Shown one piece after another: positions 8,684-19,000 of a stretch of 64,000 nt of DNA (position 1 is its first letter; the number at the start of each line of letters is the position of its first letter). Source of the stretch: CBDCTM01 sp965222005 (lineage in GTDB: Bacteria > Bacteroidota > Bacteroidia > Chitinophagales > Saprospiraceae); contig OZ244935.1 of NCBI GenBank assembly GCA_965222005.1, positions 6,076,001 to 6,140,000 on the forward strand, written 5' to 3'. Under the pieces are notes generated by a model. It was given only the letters and a program-made list of their open reading frames with translations, did no database searches and was not told where the DNA came from. The translations under genes were made by a program, and so were the position numbers.

Positions 8684-11600
8684 ATGAGCCGATTTCTACT
8701 CAGTCTGGCCCTTTTTCTCACCTTCTCTGCGCTGCTCGCCCAAAACGGCTCGCTCAGTTTGTGGCGCACGCAGCAGCTACACCTCAGCCAGGATAGCCTG
8801 CAGCTTGACAGCCTGCCTGTGATCCCTGCCACGCTCAATATCTTCCGGGCTGGAGCCCTGCTCGATACCAGCCTCTATCAGCTCCGGCAAAATACCGTCC
8901 ACTGGTCAAAGGAGCTTTGGCAGCAAGGCGACTCGGTATTGGTCGATATCCGCTACAAAGTACTCCCCTACCCGCTCAACAAGCCTTTCAGCCACCTCGA
9001 CACCACCGCCATCCAAACGCCCGGCGATGAAAATTACATCGGCTTTGAGTTCAGTCCCTATGAAACCGAGCGCGGCCTGAGCGAGCTCAAGGGCCTCGAT
9101 TATAGTGGCAGCTTTGCGCGGGGCATTTCTTTTGGCAATAGCCAAAATTTGGTACTCAACTCCAGCTTCAACCTCCAGATGGCGGGCAATTTGGGTGATG
9201 ATGTGGAAATACTGGCGGCCATCACCGATCAGAATATTCCGCTGCAACCGGAGGGCAATACGCGCCAATTGCAGGAATTTGACAAAATTTTTATCCAGCT
9301 CAAAAAACAGCAGCATACTTTCATCGCCGGCGATTATGAATTGCAGCGCCCCACCGGCTATTTTATGAATTACTTCAAAAAATTGCAGGGCGGCACTTAT
9401 ACCTATGCAAACAAGCTGACCAACAACGGGCGGCTACACACCACAGCCAGCGGAGCGGTAGCCAGGGGAAAATTTGCCCGCAATATTATCAATCAGATCG
9501 AAGGCAACCAGGGGCCTTACAAACTTTTTGGCGGGGAGGGCGAGCGCTTCATCATCATACTGGCGGGTACGGAAAAAGTCTTTCTCGATGGAGCCCTGCT
9601 CACACGTGGTCTGGAAGAAGATTACGTAATTGATTACAACCGGGCCGATATCAGCTTCACTGCCAAACGCCTCATCACTAAGGACAGCCGCATCATCGTC
9701 GAGTTTGAATATGCCGATCAAAACTACCTGCGCTCCCTTTATGCCTTCAGTTCTGAATACCAACACAACAAGCTCAAACTCCACTTCAACCTGTACTCCG
9801 AGCAGGACAGCCGCAACTCTGGCAGCAATCAGGAGCTCGATTCGCTCGACCGTATTTTGTTGCGCACTATTGGCGATCAGACTGATATGGCCTTTGGTAC
9901 AGGCATCGATAGTCTGGAAGAATTTAGTGAGTTTCGGGTGGCTTACCGGCTTGTGGATACCACCTACTTTGTCAATGGCATCGGTACGCAACAGGCCCGG
10001 GTATTGGTCTATTCCAATGATCCGGAGCAGGCTCGCTATACGGCCAGCTTTCTGGAAGTGGGTTTTGGCAATGGCGACTATGTGGTGGATGATCGCGCGG
10101 CTGCCAACGGCCGCTCCTTCAAATGGGTAGCCCCGGACAGTAGCGGCCTACAGCAAGGCAACTACCTTCCCGGCAAACGCTTGGCAGCCCCCAATCAGCA
10201 GCAGCTGTACAGCCTGGGAGCCAGCTACCAGCTAAACGAGCGAACAAGCATCGGGGCGGAGTTGGCACTGAGTAATACCGACCTCAATCGCTTCAGCTCT
10301 GTGGGCGATGATGACAATACCGGACTCGCCCTGCTTACTACTTTCAGCAACCAAATTCCGCTGGACAAAAAAGTCAACGGATGGCAGCTTACCAATGAGC
10401 TGAGTTATGAAATGCTACAACAAAATTTCCGATCACTCAACCCTTACCGAAATCCGGAATTTACCCGCGACTGGAATCTCGCCTCACAGCCCAACAGCCC
10501 GGTGGCTTCCAATGAGTTGAATAGCAGCAATGAAAATTTGTTCAACGGCAGTCTGGCGCTGACAAATCGGAAGGGCAGCAAAGTTGGCTACAACTTGTCT
10601 GGCTTTCTGCGTGGCAGCTCTTATACCGGTTTCAAGCATAGTGGCGAGGCTCGTTGGCGCCAACATGGTTTCGATCTCAAGCTATTCGGAAGCTTACTTA
10701 GAGTGGATAGCGAGTCGGGCAACAGCCGTTTTTTCAGGCCACATGCCGATCTGTCCAAGACGTTTGAAAAGCTGGGTGGGTGGCAGCTGGGATGGTATGG
10801 GGAGCGGGAAAAGAACGAGCGATTTAAAGTAGGTTCTGACTCGCTGACGTTGAATAGTTTTCATTATGATGTAACAAAATTTTATATAAAAAGTCCTGAT
10901 AATGAGCCATTTAGCATAGGTGCCAACTATTTGCGTCGTGCTGATTTTGCACCTGCCGATCTTAATTTTCGTCAATCCACACAAGCCGATGAGGTGAATG
11001 TAAACGGCCGTTGGAATCAAGGCCGCAGCTCCCAGTTGCAATGGCTCCTCACCTACCGTCAGCTGGAAATCGTGGATACCGATCTGACCAATCAAGACCC
11101 ACAGGAAACCTTTCTAGGCAGGTTGGAGCATGGGCTGAATTTGTGGAAAGGGGCGCTGCGTTCCAATACCAATTACCAAATTGGTTCGGGCCAGGAGGCG
11201 CGGGTGCAGGTCACCTACCTGAAAGTAAATCCAGGGGAAGGCACTCATATTTGGCAGGACAGTTTGTACAATAATGACGGCCAGGTTCAGCTCAACGAGA
11301 TGGAGATTGCCCCTTTTCAGGATATTGCCGACTACATCCGCATTGTCACCATCACGGATGAATTTATCCGCACCAACAATGTGCAGCTCAACCAGAATCT
11401 GCGCCTCGATCCACGGCGACTGTGGTACCAGAAGAAGGGCTTGCTGCGCCTGCTGAGCAAATTTTCTACCCAGTCCACCCTGCTCATCAACCGCAAATCG
11501 AGGGAGGCGCCAGAAGTGACGGCCTGGAATCCATTCGAGTTGAGCATCGCCGACAGCAGCCTGGTGGCCATCAGCTCGCGCATTGCCAACACCTTATTTT

Positions 11601-12217
11601 TCAATCGCAGCAACCCTACCTACGACCTGCAAATCGGGCAGCTCGACAGCCGCAATCGCACAGTGCTCACCACTGGATTTGAGAGTCGCCGCAATTCGGA
11701 GCAATTTTTCCGGAGCCGCTGGAATATTAGCCGGCAGTGGAGCCTTCAAAGCTATTTTGCCTACGGTATCAGCCAAAATGATTCCGAGTTTTTTAACACC
11801 CGCGACTACCATATTCGCCAATACAAGGTAGAGCCGAAGCTCACTTTTTTGCCCTCCCGCGCTTTTCGAACTATCTTGGCGTACAAATTTGGCAATAACC
11901 AAAACACCCTCGGCGAATTGGGTGAGCAGGCCATTCAGCACGATTTCACGCTTGAAACGACTTACAACCGGACCGCAAGCACGTCTATCCGCCTCAACCT
12001 TTCGTTGGTCCGTATCGCCTACGAAGGGCCAGGCAATACGCCCGTTGAGTTTGCCCTTTTGCAGGGTTTGCAGGATGGCAACAACTACCTTTGGAACCTG
12101 GCAGTTGATCGTCGCTTATCAAAAAATATCCAGCTTAATGTGAGCTATGAGGGCCGAAAAACGGGTGAAGCAAACATGGTTCATGTAGGTCGGGCACAAA
12201 TTCGGGCAGTATTTTGA
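8684..12217 (+). CDS. Very large outer-membrane beta-barrel-like protein, SprA-reminiscent
   Basis: The 1177-residue product starts with a signal peptide (MSRFLLSLALFLTFSALLAQ) and ends in phenylalanine, as outer-membrane barrels do. Most of it is alternating amphipathic beta strand with many turns of N, D and G. An early segment with F-D-K-I-F-I-Q-L, F-I-A-G-D-Y-E-L and D-Y-V-I-D-Y recalls the repeated parts of SprA, the giant barrel translocon of T9SS, but the protein is about half the size of SprA and I cannot show that it is a homologue. GTG at 8681 lies directly before the ATG and is a possible alternative start. A patch near 10850-10990 is more AT-rich than the rest. No operon partner is evident. 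It could be a surface channel or a transport scaffold; function unknown. Confidence 0.8.
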   Translation: MSRFLLSLALFLTFSALLAQNGSLSLWRTQQLHLSQDSLQLDSLPVIPATLNIFRAGALLDTSLYQLRQNTVHWSKELWQQGDSVLVDIRYKVLPYPLNKPFSHLDTTAIQTPGDENYIGFEFSPYETERGLSELKGLDYSGSFARGISFGNSQNLVLNSSFNLQMAGNLGDDVEILAAITDQNIPLQPEGNTRQLQEFDKIFIQLKKQQHTFIAGDYELQRPTGYFMNYFKKLQGGTYTYANKLTNNGRLHTTASGAVARGKFARNIINQIEGNQGPYKLFGGEGERFIIILAGTEKVFLDGALLTRGLEEDYVIDYNRADISFTAKRLITKDSRIIVEFEYADQNYLRSLYAFSSEYQHNKLKLHFNLYSEQDSRNSGSNQELDSLDRILLRTIGDQTDMAFGTGIDSLEEFSEFRVAYRLVDTTYFVNGIGTQQARVLVYSNDPEQARYTASFLEVGFGNGDYVVDDRAAANGRSFKWVAPDSSGLQQGNYLPGKRLAAPNQQQLYSLGASYQLNERTSIGAELALSNTDLNRFSSVGDDDNTGLALLTTFSNQIPLDKKVNGWQLTNELSYEMLQQNFRSLNPYRNPEFTRDWNLASQPNSPVASNELNSSNENLFNGSLALTNRKGSKVGYNLSGFLRGSSYTGFKHSGEARWRQHGFDLKLFGSLLRVDSESGNSRFFRPHADLSKTFEKLGGWQLGWYGEREKNERFKVGSDSLTLNSFHYDVTKFYIKSPDNEPFSIGANYLRRADFAPADLNFRQSTQADEVNVNGRWNQGRSSQLQWLLTYRQLEIVDTDLTNQDPQETFLGRLEHGLNLWKGALRSNTNYQIGSGQEARVQVTYLKVNPGEGTHIWQDSLYNNDGQVQLNEMEIAPFQDIADYIRIVTITDEFIRTNNVQLNQNLRLDPRRLWYQKKGLLRLLSKFSTQSTLLINRKSREAPEVTAWNPFELSIADSSLVAISSRIANTLFFNRSNPTYDLQIGQLDSRNRTVLTTGFESRRNSEQFFRSRWNISRQWSLQSYFAYGISQNDSEFFNTRDYHIRQYKVEPKLTFLPSRAFRTILAYKFGNNQNTLGELGEQAIQHDFTLETTYNRTASTSIRLNLSLVRIAYEGPGNTPVEFALLQGLQDGNNYLWNLAVDRRLSKNIQLNVSYEGRKTGEANMVHVGRAQIRAVF

Positions 12218-12273
12218 TAAGCAATTGCCCGACAAATGCTTAGTAAAGGCTTAAATTTCCCTTCAATACTCCC

Positions 12274-12281
12274 TATCTTTA
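12274..12281 (+). promoter_or_regulatory. Candidate -7 element (TATCTTTA) upstream of the first metalloprotease
   Basis: TATCTTTA differs at one base from the Bacteroidota -7 consensus TAnnTTTG and lies 45 bp before the start codon. No good -33 TTTG is visible at the usual spacing, so the call is weak. Confidence 0.3.
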
Positions 12282-12326
12282 TACCTTTAATTTGAAGTTG
12301 TTTAAACCAGCTAAAGCGATTTGGAT

Positions 12327-15300
12327 ATGAAACTCCCTACTCTTGTTACCCTCTGCTGTATTGCTATTATCGGAACCCTTACCGCTCAATCCGGATATTG
12401 GCAAAAAACCAGCCTTTCTGAAATACAGCTCCCTGCCCATGCTGAGCGCAGCCCTTTACCGGATCATTATGAGCTGTATCAATTGGATAGGAATGGCGTT
12501 CGCCAGGCTTTACAGCCCGCCCTTCAACAGGCCGGAGCACAAAAAGCGGTTGTTCTGCTCCCCATGCCCAATGGCCAGCTTGAAGCCTTTGAGGTACAGG
12601 AAGCTTCCAATATGCATCCGCAACTGGCTGCCCGCTACCCGCTGATCCGTTCTTTTTCGGGCCGGGGCATCCGGCAGCGGGAGGCTGTAGTACGGCTGGG
12701 CTATTCGCCGCGGGGTTTTCATGCAGCCATCGCTACGAATGAAGGCACCATTGCCATTGATCCCTTGGCCAGTGGCCCGACGGATTATTACATGACTTAC
12801 CATACCAGAGACTTTGTGCCGGAGCAACCTTTTGTGTGTGGCGTGGAAGGTGAGATGGGGGTATTGCCTGATATACAAGAGATGGGGCTCAATTTCGACG
12901 ATACGCCCCCTTCCTCTGCTCAAATGCGGGGCGGGGCAGCAGTAGTTGATCTTTTGCAATACGATATGGCCCTTGCCTGCACAGGCGAGTTTGCCAATAT
13001 TCATGGAGGCACGGTAGATGGTGTGATGGCCGCTTTTGACATTGCAATGGGCAGACTCAATTTGATCTTTGAACAGGAGGTGGCTGTACGCTTTCAGCTG
13101 GTTGAGGATAATGACAAGATCATTTTTACCGATCCCAATACCGATCCATATGAAAATGCCAATGTAGGTGGTGAATTGCTGGATCAAAATAAATTCCTGC
13201 TCGACGGACTCATCAATTCGTATGATATTGGCCACGTCTTTACGGCTGGCTGTACGGATGTGGGTGGCGTAGCGGGAGGCAGCGTGTGTGGTGACAATCG
13301 GGGGCGAGGAGTGACCTGCAATTTTTCCTCCAATATACTATTTATCGTTTCTGAAATCATGGCCCATGAAGTGGGGCATCAGTTTTCGGCAGGTCATACC
13401 TGGAGCAATTGCCCGGGTATCATGGGCCAGCTGGCTTCTGCCTCTGCCTTTGAGCCGGGAAGTGGAAGTACCATTATGTCGTATTCTGGTTCCTGTGGAG
13501 CTCAAAATGTGCAATTCGGCTCCGATATGTATTTTCATGTCGGCACCCTCACTCAGATCACCAATTTTAGCCGACGGCCTTCCAGCCCGGGCGCCGGATG
13601 TCCGGATGTAGTGCCTACCAGCAATAGCTATCCGGAGATTGACTGGCCATATGAAAATGGTTTTTACATCCCCATTAGCACTCCTTTTGAGTTGAATGCA
13701 GTAGCTACCGATGCCGATGGTGATGAGCTTACCTATTGCTGGGAGCAATATGATCTGGGGCCAACCAGCCCACTGGGTATGCCCTTTGGCAACGCACCGG
13801 CTTTCCGCACCTATCCGCCCAATGAAAATACAAACCGGGTGTTTCCACAAATGATGGATGTAGTAAATAATACTTCTTCCATCGTAGAGGTACTCCCTAC
13901 TTACAGCCGCGATTTGACTTTCCGCCTCACTGCCAGAGACAACAACCCTGAGGTAGGTGGAACAGTTTGGGAGGAGGTAGCTTTTAAAGCGACTGATGCA
14001 GCCGGGCCGTTCCGGGTGCTGCATCCCAACAACAATGTAAGCTGGGAAGTAGGCCAATACACCGAAGTGAGCTGGGAGGTGGCCAATACCGACCTCAGTC
14101 CGGTAAACTGTAGCCATGTAAATATCAAAATGTCTGTGGATGGTGGTTATACATACCCCTATATGCTGGCAGCCGGTGCATTAAATGACGGCTCTCAATT
14201 TGTAACGGTGCCTGATACCATCACCAATCGGGTGCGCATCCGGGTGGAAGCTGCAGAAAATATTTTCTTTGATATTAGCAATACCAACTTTGAGATAGTA
14301 GCGGCCAGTGAGCCAGGCTACACCCTGGAAATCAGTCCGTTTAGCAGGATGATCTGCCTGCCGGAAGGGGCGCAGTTTGATATACATACCAGCTCGATAT
14401 TGGGCTACGACAGTTTGGTACATTTTGAGATCAGCGGGCTGCCGCCCCTTGCGGAGGCCACATTTAGCCAAAATCCATTGATCCCTTCTGAAACTGCCCA
14501 ACTTTCCATCAACCTGGATAATGTAGAAGTAGAAGGCACTTATGAAATGGAAATAATGGCTATTGCACCTGGAGTGGATACGGCTTATCGCCATGTAACG
14601 CTCGGCTTGGTGTATAGCAATTTTTCTGACCTGGCGCTGCTTGAGCCAACTGATGGCAGCAATGGGCTTGAAGAATTGGTGGAATTTAGTTGGATAGGGT
14701 CACCCTATGCGGATAGCTATGACATAGAGATCGCCACCAGCCCCGCCTTTGGCAACACGATCATTGAATCGGCCAGCGGGATAACGGAAACCAGCTTTAC
14801 GCCCAGCAAATTGCTGGAAAAAAACACCCAGTACTTTTGGCGCGTCAGACCGGTGAATGTATGCGGACCTGGTGATTTTACCGGCATTTATGCTTTACAC
14901 ACTGAGGTACTGAGCTGTGCTGCTTTTGAAAGCGAGGACGTGCCCGTCTTTATTTCATCCGTAGGCTTATCTACTGTAGAGTCCACTATTCATATCATCG
15001 TAGATGGTGAGATCAATGATTTTAATATTCCAAAAATTAAAGGCATCCATGACCTCATCAAGCACCTGGATATGAGTTTGATCAGCCCTGACGGCACGGA
15101 AGTATTGCTCTTCTCGGATATCTGTGGCAACACCACTTTGCTCAATATAGGTTTTGATGATCAGGCGCCCTCCGAAATTCCCTGCCCGCCAATTGGTGGC
15201 CAGGTACACCGGCCACAGGAAAGTTTGTCGGCCTTCCACGGCGAGAGTACTGCTGGTCCGTGGAAGCTGCGCATGGAAGTGACTCATGAAAATGGAGAAG

Positions 15301-15965
15301 GTGGTGCTTTGGAGGAGTGGAGCATGCAATTTTGTTCCAATGTTACGCTCAGTCCTCCTTTTTTGGTCATCAATGATACCTTACCCGTTCCGCCCGGCCA
15401 AACGAATACCATTAGCAGAAACTTCCTGCTGGTAGATGATGCCGACACCCCGGCAGAAGATATTACCTTTACTGTAGTCAGCATTCCTCAGCATGGTGCC
15501 TTGTACAAAATCAATACGCCGCTACAAGTTGGCAGCACCTTTAGCCAGGCATCCCTCAACTCAGGTAATATCCGCTACCTTCACAACGGCAGCAATACAC
15601 AGTTCGACCATTTCACCTTCACCGTCAGCGATCCGGAAGGTGGCTGGTTTGGGCAGCCGCAGTTCAATTTCAAAATTGATCAGGATGCAGTCGTGCCTAC
15701 CTACGAGCTTGACAAGCTGCTTTCTGTGGAGCTGTTTCCAAATCCGGCAAAAGACGAGCTGTATCTGTTTTTCGGAGAAGCGCCCCCTCAGCACAGCAGT
15801 CTTAGCATTTACAACATGCAGGGCCAATTGGTACTACGCAACGTATTGGATAGCAGAGCATTGACACAGGCTGTCAGCACTCGTCTGTTGACGGATGGCA
15901 TGTACATCTTAACTATCGAGAGCGAAGAAGCCCGATTGAGCAAGAAGCTGGTGATCCAACGCTGA
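12327..15965 (+). CDS. Secreted zinc metalloprotease 1 (reprolysin-like) with P-domain and T9SS type A tail
   Basis: ATG at 12327 gives 1212 residues; a TTG two codons upstream is possible. After a signal peptide (to about 20) comes a propeptide of about 150 residues that ends near a lone Cys171, then a zincin domain with HEVGHQFSAGH (H347, E348, H351, H357) and a Met-turn (STIMSYSG, near 384), the reprolysin/metzincin pattern. Next are beta domains, an Fn3-like domain (about 770-860, with S-F-x-W and Y-F-W-R-V), a proprotein-convertase-type P-domain (about 875-1003), a cadherin-like domain (about 1010-1118) and a type A sorting tail (about 1134-1212, ELFPNPA). It should be exported across the outer membrane and act on extracellular proteins. 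It is the first of three tandem paralogues in the same order. Confidence 0.93.
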   Translation: MKLPTLVTLCCIAIIGTLTAQSGYWQKTSLSEIQLPAHAERSPLPDHYELYQLDRNGVRQALQPALQQAGAQKAVVLLPMPNGQLEAFEVQEASNMHPQLAARYPLIRSFSGRGIRQREAVVRLGYSPRGFHAAIATNEGTIAIDPLASGPTDYYMTYHTRDFVPEQPFVCGVEGEMGVLPDIQEMGLNFDDTPPSSAQMRGGAAVVDLLQYDMALACTGEFANIHGGTVDGVMAAFDIAMGRLNLIFEQEVAVRFQLVEDNDKIIFTDPNTDPYENANVGGELLDQNKFLLDGLINSYDIGHVFTAGCTDVGGVAGGSVCGDNRGRGVTCNFSSNILFIVSEIMAHEVGHQFSAGHTWSNCPGIMGQLASASAFEPGSGSTIMSYSGSCGAQNVQFGSDMYFHVGTLTQITNFSRRPSSPGAGCPDVVPTSNSYPEIDWPYENGFYIPISTPFELNAVATDADGDELTYCWEQYDLGPTSPLGMPFGNAPAFRTYPPNENTNRVFPQMMDVVNNTSSIVEVLPTYSRDLTFRLTARDNNPEVGGTVWEEVAFKATDAAGPFRVLHPNNNVSWEVGQYTEVSWEVANTDLSPVNCSHVNIKMSVDGGYTYPYMLAAGALNDGSQFVTVPDTITNRVRIRVEAAENIFFDISNTNFEIVAASEPGYTLEISPFSRMICLPEGAQFDIHTSSILGYDSLVHFEISGLPPLAEATFSQNPLIPSETAQLSINLDNVEVEGTYEMEIMAIAPGVDTAYRHVTLGLVYSNFSDLALLEPTDGSNGLEELVEFSWIGSPYADSYDIEIATSPAFGNTIIESASGITETSFTPSKLLEKNTQYFWRVRPVNVCGPGDFTGIYALHTEVLSCAAFESEDVPVFISSVGLSTVESTIHIIVDGEINDFNIPKIKGIHDLIKHLDMSLISPDGTEVLLFSDICGNTTLLNIGFDDQAPSEIPCPPIGGQVHRPQESLSAFHGESTAGPWKLRMEVTHENGEGGALEEWSMQFCSNVTLSPPFLVINDTLPVPPGQTNTISRNFLLVDDADTPAEDITFTVVSIPQHGALYKINTPLQVGSTFSQASLNSGNIRYLHNGSNTQFDHFTFTVSDPEGGWFGQPQFNFKIDQDAVVPTYELDKLLSVELFPNPAKDELYLFFGEAPPQHSSLSIYNMQGQLVLRNVLDSRALTQAVSTRLLTDGMYILTIESEEARLSKKLVIQR

Positions 15966-16080
15966 TGTTGACCCAGCTTTGCTGGCGGGTATTTTTTGTT
16001 AAAATTTTTAAGGTATATGAGCTAGCTTGAACAGCTTTTAATAATTTAATTGATCAAAATTTCAAGAAAACACCCAACCT

Positions 16081-19000
16081 ATGCGTTTGACATTTATTCT
16101 TTCCTTTCTCTTGCTCGGCATGTTCAGCCATGCACAGCAAACCCACAATTTTTGGCAACTCCAGGATGAGCAAGCTATCGTCTTGCCCGATCAATCGGAA
16201 CGAACAGTAGTGGCTGAAAAATACAGCAGCCTGGAGCTCGATTTTTCCGCCCTGCAGGCTGCGCTCCAACACGCACCCACTGAAGCCGCCTACCGGGCAG
16301 CCGGGCATTCCGGTACGCTCATCACTTTGCCCCTGCCAGATGGTCGGTTCGAAACCTTTGAAGTGTACAATTCTCCTGTATTTATGGAAGGCTTGGCGGA
16401 GCGTTATCCACAAATCCAATCATTTGGTGCGCGCGGACTCAATGACCGATCGCTCAGAGCCCGCCTTTCCTTTTCGCCGGAAGGCTTTCAGGCTGCCATC
16501 CACGGCCCACAGGGCAAGGTACACATCGATCCCTTTGCGAGCCAGCAGAGCCGCTATTATGTAAGCTACTTCACCAGGGATGTCGTTTTCGATCAGCAGT
16601 TTAGTTGTGGTGTAAAAGATCATGAGCATAGCGACCAACCATTAGAAAGCATCGATATGAAATCGCAGAGAGCTCCCACGGCAGGCGGTGGTGGTGCTGT
16701 ACCGGTAGAGCTGCTTATATATCGTTTAGCCGTATCTTGTACCGGAGAGTACGGCACCCAATTTGGCAATAGCAATGTGGCTACTGTTTTAAGTAATTTC
16801 AATACTGCGATCAATCGCCTCAATTTGATCTACGAACAGGAGGTAGCGATCCGCTTTATGATTGTCTCCAATACAGATGAGGTGATTTATCTGGATGGAA
16901 ATTCCGATCCGTTTAGCAATCCGTCCGATGGGGGAGGCCTGCTGGCACAAAACCAAAGCGTATTGAATATGGTCATTGGAGCAGAAAACTATGATGTTGG
17001 TCATATTTTCACCATCAGTTGTACGGGCTCTTTAGCGGGCATTGCTTCCCGCTCCAGTGCCTGCACCGAATTCAAAGCTCGTGGGGTAACTTGCTTTTCC
17101 AACACCAATATCAATGCTGTGGTTGATGAGATCATGGCTCATGAAATCGGCCATCAATTCTCTGCTTCTCACAGCTGGAACAATTGCCCGGCCTTTATCG
17201 ACCAGCTTTCTGCCAGTACGGCCTATGAGCCGGGAAGTGGAAGCACGATTATGTCCTATTCTGGCTCTTGCGGCAATCAAAATGTCCAGTTTTCAAGTGA
17301 CAATTACTTCCATGTTGGTTCATTGGAGCAGATTTATGAGTTTAGCCGCCAAGGGAATGGCAGCACTTGCGGGACGCTGGAAACAACCAGCAATAATCTG
17401 CCAGAATTGAGCCTGGCTTATGAAGATAATTTCTTTCTCCCGATTAGCACACCCTTCCGGTTGAAAGCAGATGCCAGTGATGCAGATGGCGATGCTATCA
17501 CCTATTGCTGGGAACAATTCAATACCGGCCCCGTTGTCGATATCGGGAATCCCATAGGCAATGCCCCGCTTTTTCGTTCTTTCCCTCCCACCACTTCACC
17601 CGTACGCACCTTCCCGCGCATCGGCAATATCGTGAATGGTGTTTCTGACGTAGCGGAAGTACTCCCTTTTTATACACGCGACATGGATTTTCGCTGCACC
17701 GTAAGGGACAACAATCCTGAAGCTGGAGGCGTAGTTTGGGAGCATGTGTCTTTCAGATCATCCGATGCAGCCGGACCTTTTATCGTTACCGGTCCCAATA
17801 CCAATGTAATGTGGGAAGCTGGTAGTGTACAGCAAGTTACCTGGAATGTAGCCAATACCGACCAAAGCCCCGTCAATTGCCAGCGAGTCAACATCAACCT
17901 ATCTGTAAGTGGTGGCTTTAGTTTCCCTATTGCACTAGCAGAAAATGTACCTAATGATGGCTCACATTTTATTGTGGTACCCAACAATCTGACCAGCGAT
18001 GCACGCATCGAGGTGCAGGCTGCCGACAATATTTTCTTCAATATGTCAAAGCCTGACTTTGAGATCATCGATCCCGCTACGCCGGGTGTCTATTTCAATG
18101 CCGGCCCCTACGAGCAGCAGGTTTGTCTGCCCAGCGAAGCCACAATTGATGTCCAGTTGGATGACCTGGTTGGCTACGACAGTCTGGTAAGCCTGAGCGT
18201 GAGTGGTCTGCCCAATGGAGCTATGCCTGTATATAGTGCCAATCCGGTACAACCTTCAGCAGGTTCAGCACCTATCAGCATTGATATGACCAATGTAACG
18301 CAAAGTGGGGTTTTTGAGGTGGATATAACGCTCAGTGGCCCCAATATTACAGACATCACGCGCTCGGTATTCCTCAATGTGATCAGCAATGATTTCAGCA
18401 GCTTTGCTCCTACTTTGCCGGCCAATGGCGCTACGGGAGTTAGCGAAGTACCCAGCTTTAGCTGGACGGATCTGCCGAATGTGGGTAGCGTAATTATAGA
18501 AATTGCGACCAATCCGGGTTTTGGAAACAGCATTGTAGAAACTGCCACTGTTACAGGAGCCAGCAGCTTTACGCTCAATGGCCTGTTGAACAAAAATACA
18601 CCTTATTTCTGGCGCATCAAGCCGGTCAATGATTGCGGAGAGGGAGAATTTTCTACAGTATGGGCCTTTCAAACAGAAACCCTCAGTTGCGCTGCCGTAG
18701 CCTACCAAGGCGGCAATGTCAATATCAGCTCGCAGGGAATGCCGGTGGTAGAATCTGTGATCAATGTTCCTTCCGGCGGGGAAATAAGCGATCTCAATAT
18801 CACCAATGTAAAGGGCCAGCACGACCTGGTGAAGCATCTTGAGCTTTCATTAGTGAGCCCGGGAGGTACAGAGGTGGTACTCTTTACCGACCTTTGTGGC
18901 AACACACAACTTTTTGACATCGGATTGGATGATGAAGCACCCAACGATATCCCCTGCCCTCCTATTGGCGGTGGTGATTACAAGCCACAGGGCAGCCTGA

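Noticed and set aside
13338..14117. Antisense 259-residue open frame in metalloprotease 1
   Set aside because: It lies wholly inside a gene with intact catalytic motifs and its sequence looks like a shadow frame, with no recognisable domain.
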